A DNA stretch of 8,085 bases from Bacteroidota bacterium (GTDB lineage Bacteria; Bacteroidota; Ignavibacteria; SZUA-365; JAADGX01). Positions within the stretch are counted from its first letter, which is position 1, and each line of letters starts with the position of its first letter. The position numbers and the translations under genes are program-made. The stretch covers positions 1-8,085 of the forward strand of contig JALUUP010000406.1 in assembly GCA_027021285.1 (NCBI GenBank), in the 5' to 3' direction. Under the pieces are notes generated by a model, which did no database searches, was not told the DNA's origin, and worked only from the letters and a program-made list of their open reading frames with translations. Of this stretch, positions 6,414-8,085 are shown piece after piece.

Positions 6414-7187
6414 TCAAAGACGTTGCCTGGTCGGCCGTACGGTGAGCACGTTGGTGCTGACATGCGGAGGTTGATCCAGTGCATGGATGATTGAATAGGC
6501 GACGTCCTCGGCTGAAAGGAATTGGGTCAGCGGGTGTTTTTCCCACATTTTGAACACATCCGGGTCGGTAATATGCTCGGATAATTCGGTTGTGACCGCG
6601 CCCGGCCGCACGTTTATGATCCGGATGCAACTCTTGGGGCTAAGTTCCTGCCGGAGACCTTCTGAAAACGCATCGACAGCCGCCTTGGTGGCGCTGTACA
6701 CGGTCGAAGAGGGCGAGACGTTTGATCCGGCGATAGAAGAGATGTTGACGATATCGCCCCGTTCGTTCTCCAGCATGGATGGCAGTGCCGCCGCCGTGCA
6801 GAGCAGCACTCCCTTGATATTGATATCCACCATGCGCAACCACTCCTCGACGTTCAGTTTTTCGATGAACGAGAGCAACATCACGCCGGCGTTGTTTACC
6901 AGGATATCGATTCTTCCAAAGGTGCGAAGTGTGAGCTCCGCCATCCGTCGCGTTTCCCCGATGCTGGTTACATCGGTGGGACAGATGAGGGCTTCTCCGC
7001 CATTATCCGTGATCCGGGCGTAGATATCCTCGAGACGTGAAACACGCCGTGCCGCAAGCGTTACACGGACTCCTTCAGCGGCCAGCGCTACGGACAGCGC
7101 TTCTCCGATGCCGCTGGAAGCGCCGGTAACAATGGCGGTTTTGCCTGCCAGGTAGTGTTTGGGTTCGCTCTTATTGTATGTCGTCAT
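6414..7187 (-). CDS. SDR-family NADP(H)-dependent oxidoreductase, YdfG-like
   Basis: This is a classical short-chain dehydrogenase/reductase of 257 residues, predicted cytoplasmic. The Rossmann nucleotide-binding motif TGASSGIG is at 21-28. Strand 2 ends in LAARR (44-48), whose arginines favour NADP(H). NNAG is at 98-101, and the catalytic tetrad is N123, S151, Y164 and K168 (VDINIKG, NISSIAG, YSATK). The C-terminal QPPHVSTNVLTVRPTRQ resembles YdfG-type 3-hydroxy-acid or serine dehydrogenases. The true substrate cannot be read from the sequence, and no pathway partner is adjacent. The gene stands alone, converging on the operon and diverging from the secreted-protein gene. The ATG is preceded by a weak GGGAAC ribosome site. 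I see no intrinsic terminator on its own strand. Confidence 0.92.
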   Translation of the reverse strand: MTTYNKSEPKHYLAGKTAIVTGASSGIGEALSVALAAEGVRVTLAARRVSRLEDIYARITDNGGEALICPTDVTSIGETRRMAELTLRTFGRIDILVNNAGVMLLSFIEKLNVEEWLRMVDINIKGVLLCTAAALPSMLENERGDIVNISSIAGSNVSPSSTVYSATKAAVDAFSEGLRQELSPKSCIRIINVRPGAVTTELSEHITDPDVFKMWEKHPLTQFLSAEDVAYSIIHALDQPPHVSTNVLTVRPTRQRL

Positions 7188-7467
7188 GTCTCGAGTTCCC
7201 GCAAGTGGCCGGTTCGTCGGTTCTGAAACGAAAGATAGGTAATTCGAACGAAACTCATCGTGCTGAAATCCTTTGAATCGGTTTTCCGAGAAGAATGGCT
7301 GGCAGAGTTTTCATTGGATAGCTGGAAAAGACGACTCGTGATTACCATCGGTGACAACCGTGCAGCTCTTTTTTACGCAGGTGATTGCGAATATAACGGT
7401 TCACATTTTTTTGTATATTACCGGTCGGACCACCGATTATTTTTCCACTGTTTTTTCGGGAGGGACT
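7188..7467. other. Divergent intergenic region between the SDR and the secreted-protein gene
   Basis: These 280 bases should carry promoters for both flanking genes. ACGAAA occurs at 7228-7233 and 7248-7253, two helical turns apart. On the minus strand TATCTTTC (7237-7230) partly matches the Bacteroidota -7 element TAnnTTTG. On the plus strand a TATAAC at 7392-7397 could be a -10 box, with only a poor -35. The last hundred bases are notably rich in T-runs. A plus-strand frame from a GTG at 7260 runs through here into the next gene but has no recognisable content. Confidence 0.45.
7458..7464 (+). promoter_or_regulatory. Strong ribosome binding site of the secreted-protein gene
   Basis: GGGAGGG lies three bases before the ATG at 7468, with GGAGG four bases away. 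It is the strongest Shine-Dalgarno sequence in the window. It fixes this ATG over the in-frame upstream GTG (7381) and TTG (7411), and the signal peptide begins directly at this ATG. Confidence 0.65.
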
Positions 7468-8085
7468 ATGAGACGGTTTTTTCGGAATACTGTCTGGTTG
7501 TTCGTAACGATTGTGTCCACCGGTTTTTTGACGCAATCAAGTTACGGGCAGGCAGGAAAATCCCTGATTATCAACCACTTCGTTGTCGATCCGGATGTCA
7601 TCGAAGGACATCTGGTGGTCAGTGATGTAACAGGAAAGGGCGGAAGAGTCGATATCTGGTTCTACGATCAAAATGGAGTCCTTGCGGGCAAAACATCACA
7701 GATTATTCCGGCCCACGGGAAGATCAATCTCGACCCGCAGCAATATGTGCAGCAAAAGAAATTGATCGGCACCATAAGAATGGATTCCCGCGAGGTGATC
7801 ACCGGTCAATACTGGCAGTTCTACAAAGACCCGGCGCTGGGCTGGAAGAACATTGCCGTCCCCGCTGCGATTGCTCCGGGAGCGACCAAGCTTGTGTGCC
7901 AGCACTTCGTCTCTGATCCGACGATTGAAAGCTACATCGTCGTAGCGGATGCAGAGGGCACCAGTCCGACGTTGTACGTTGAGTTCTACAGTGATCAGGG
8001 CGAACTTGCTGGTCAGAAAAGATATGTTATTCCACGTAATGGCAAACTCTCTATACTTCCCATCGAAGCGGTGGGTGGAAAAAAG
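7468..8085 (+). CDS. Secreted protein with tandem repeated domains, function unknown (3' end outside window)
   Basis: The frame is open from the ATG at 7468 to the window edge, 206 residues with no stop, so the gene is cut by the edge. The N-terminus is a clear signal peptide: basic MRRFFR, hydrophobic core VWLFVTIVSTGFL, and cleavage probably near SYGQA at 25-29. Two related segments follow, about 108 residues apart. The first, at about 32-97, has HFVVDPDVIEGHLVVSD, WFYDQNGVLAGK, IIPAHGKI. The second, at about 141-206, has HFVSDPTIESYIVVAD, EFYSDQGELAGQ, VIPRNGKL. Between them lies a linker with YWQFYKDPALGW. The strand-rich pattern suggests immunoglobulin-like beta-sandwiches. I do not recognise the family. 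T9SS export is possible given porX, but a C-terminal sorting domain would lie beyond the edge. Confidence 0.82.
   Translation, partial: MRRFFRNTVWLFVTIVSTGFLTQSSYGQAGKSLIINHFVVDPDVIEGHLVVSDVTGKGGRVDIWFYDQNGVLAGKTSQIIPAHGKINLDPQQYVQQKKLIGTIRMDSREVITGQYWQFYKDPALGWKNIAVPAAIAPGATKLVCQHFVSDPTIESYIVVADAEGTSPTLYVEFYSDQGELAGQKRYVIPRNGKLSILPIEAVGGKK

Noticed and set aside
7420..7440. Possible hairpin CGGT-CGGACC-ACCG followed by ATTATTTTT upstream of the secreted-protein gene
   Set aside because: A four-base stem is too weak to call a terminator or attenuator.
7260..7625. Plus-strand 121-codon frame from a GTG, overlapping the secreted-protein gene
   Set aside because: It has no recognisable motif and runs out of frame through the Shine-Dalgarno sequence and signal peptide of the gene at 7468, which is far better supported.
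1..8085. Mobile elements, CRISPR arrays, tRNA or rRNA genes
   Set aside because: I found no transposase or integrase motif, regularly spaced repeat array, tRNA cloverleaf or rRNA-like sequence on either strand.

Overview
The window looks like a chromosomal segment from a moderately GC-rich bacterium of the Fibrobacterota-Chlorobiota-Bacteroidota (FCB) group. The main evidence is an intact PorX, the response regulator with a PglZ domain that controls type IX secretion (T9SS), followed directly by tsaE. That pairing is, from memory, common in Bacteroidota. Readable Shine-Dalgarno sequences before porX, accD and the right-edge gene suggest a deep-branching member rather than a typical Bacteroidia; this is an inference and the genus cannot be named.

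Layout. (1) Positions 2-370 hold the 3' end of an unidentified gene that starts before the window. (2) Positions 371-642 hold no gene; there is a possible weak terminator, a short inverted repeat and a 10-bp-phased direct repeat before porX. (3) Positions 643-6320 carry seven tightly packed plus-strand genes: porX, tsaE, tsaB, accD, panC, panD and a short glmU-like gene. Gaps are 2-7 bp or a 4-bp overlap, except 33 bp between porX and tsaE. A good intrinsic terminator (6321-6381) closes the run. (4) A short-chain dehydrogenase lies on the minus strand (7187-6414), convergent with the operon. (5) A 280-bp divergent, partly AT-rich region leads to a gene for a secreted protein (7468 to the right edge) with a signal peptide and two copies of one domain. 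This gene is open at the edge.

How the genes fit together. TsaE and TsaB belong to the machinery that makes the t6A37 tRNA modification. AccD is the carboxyltransferase beta subunit that makes malonyl-CoA. PanC and PanD make pantothenate, the precursor of CoA and acyl carrier protein. The GlmU-like enzyme would make UDP-GlcNAc for the cell wall and LPS. The run therefore reads as a growth and envelope-supply operon headed by a cell-envelope and secretion regulator. All seven genes have intact signature motifs.

I see no tRNA, rRNA, CRISPR, insertion sequence or phage gene. The window is mostly ordinary core genome. The least explained parts are the two edge genes and the short repeats in the two intergenic regions; I found no convincing undescribed system.
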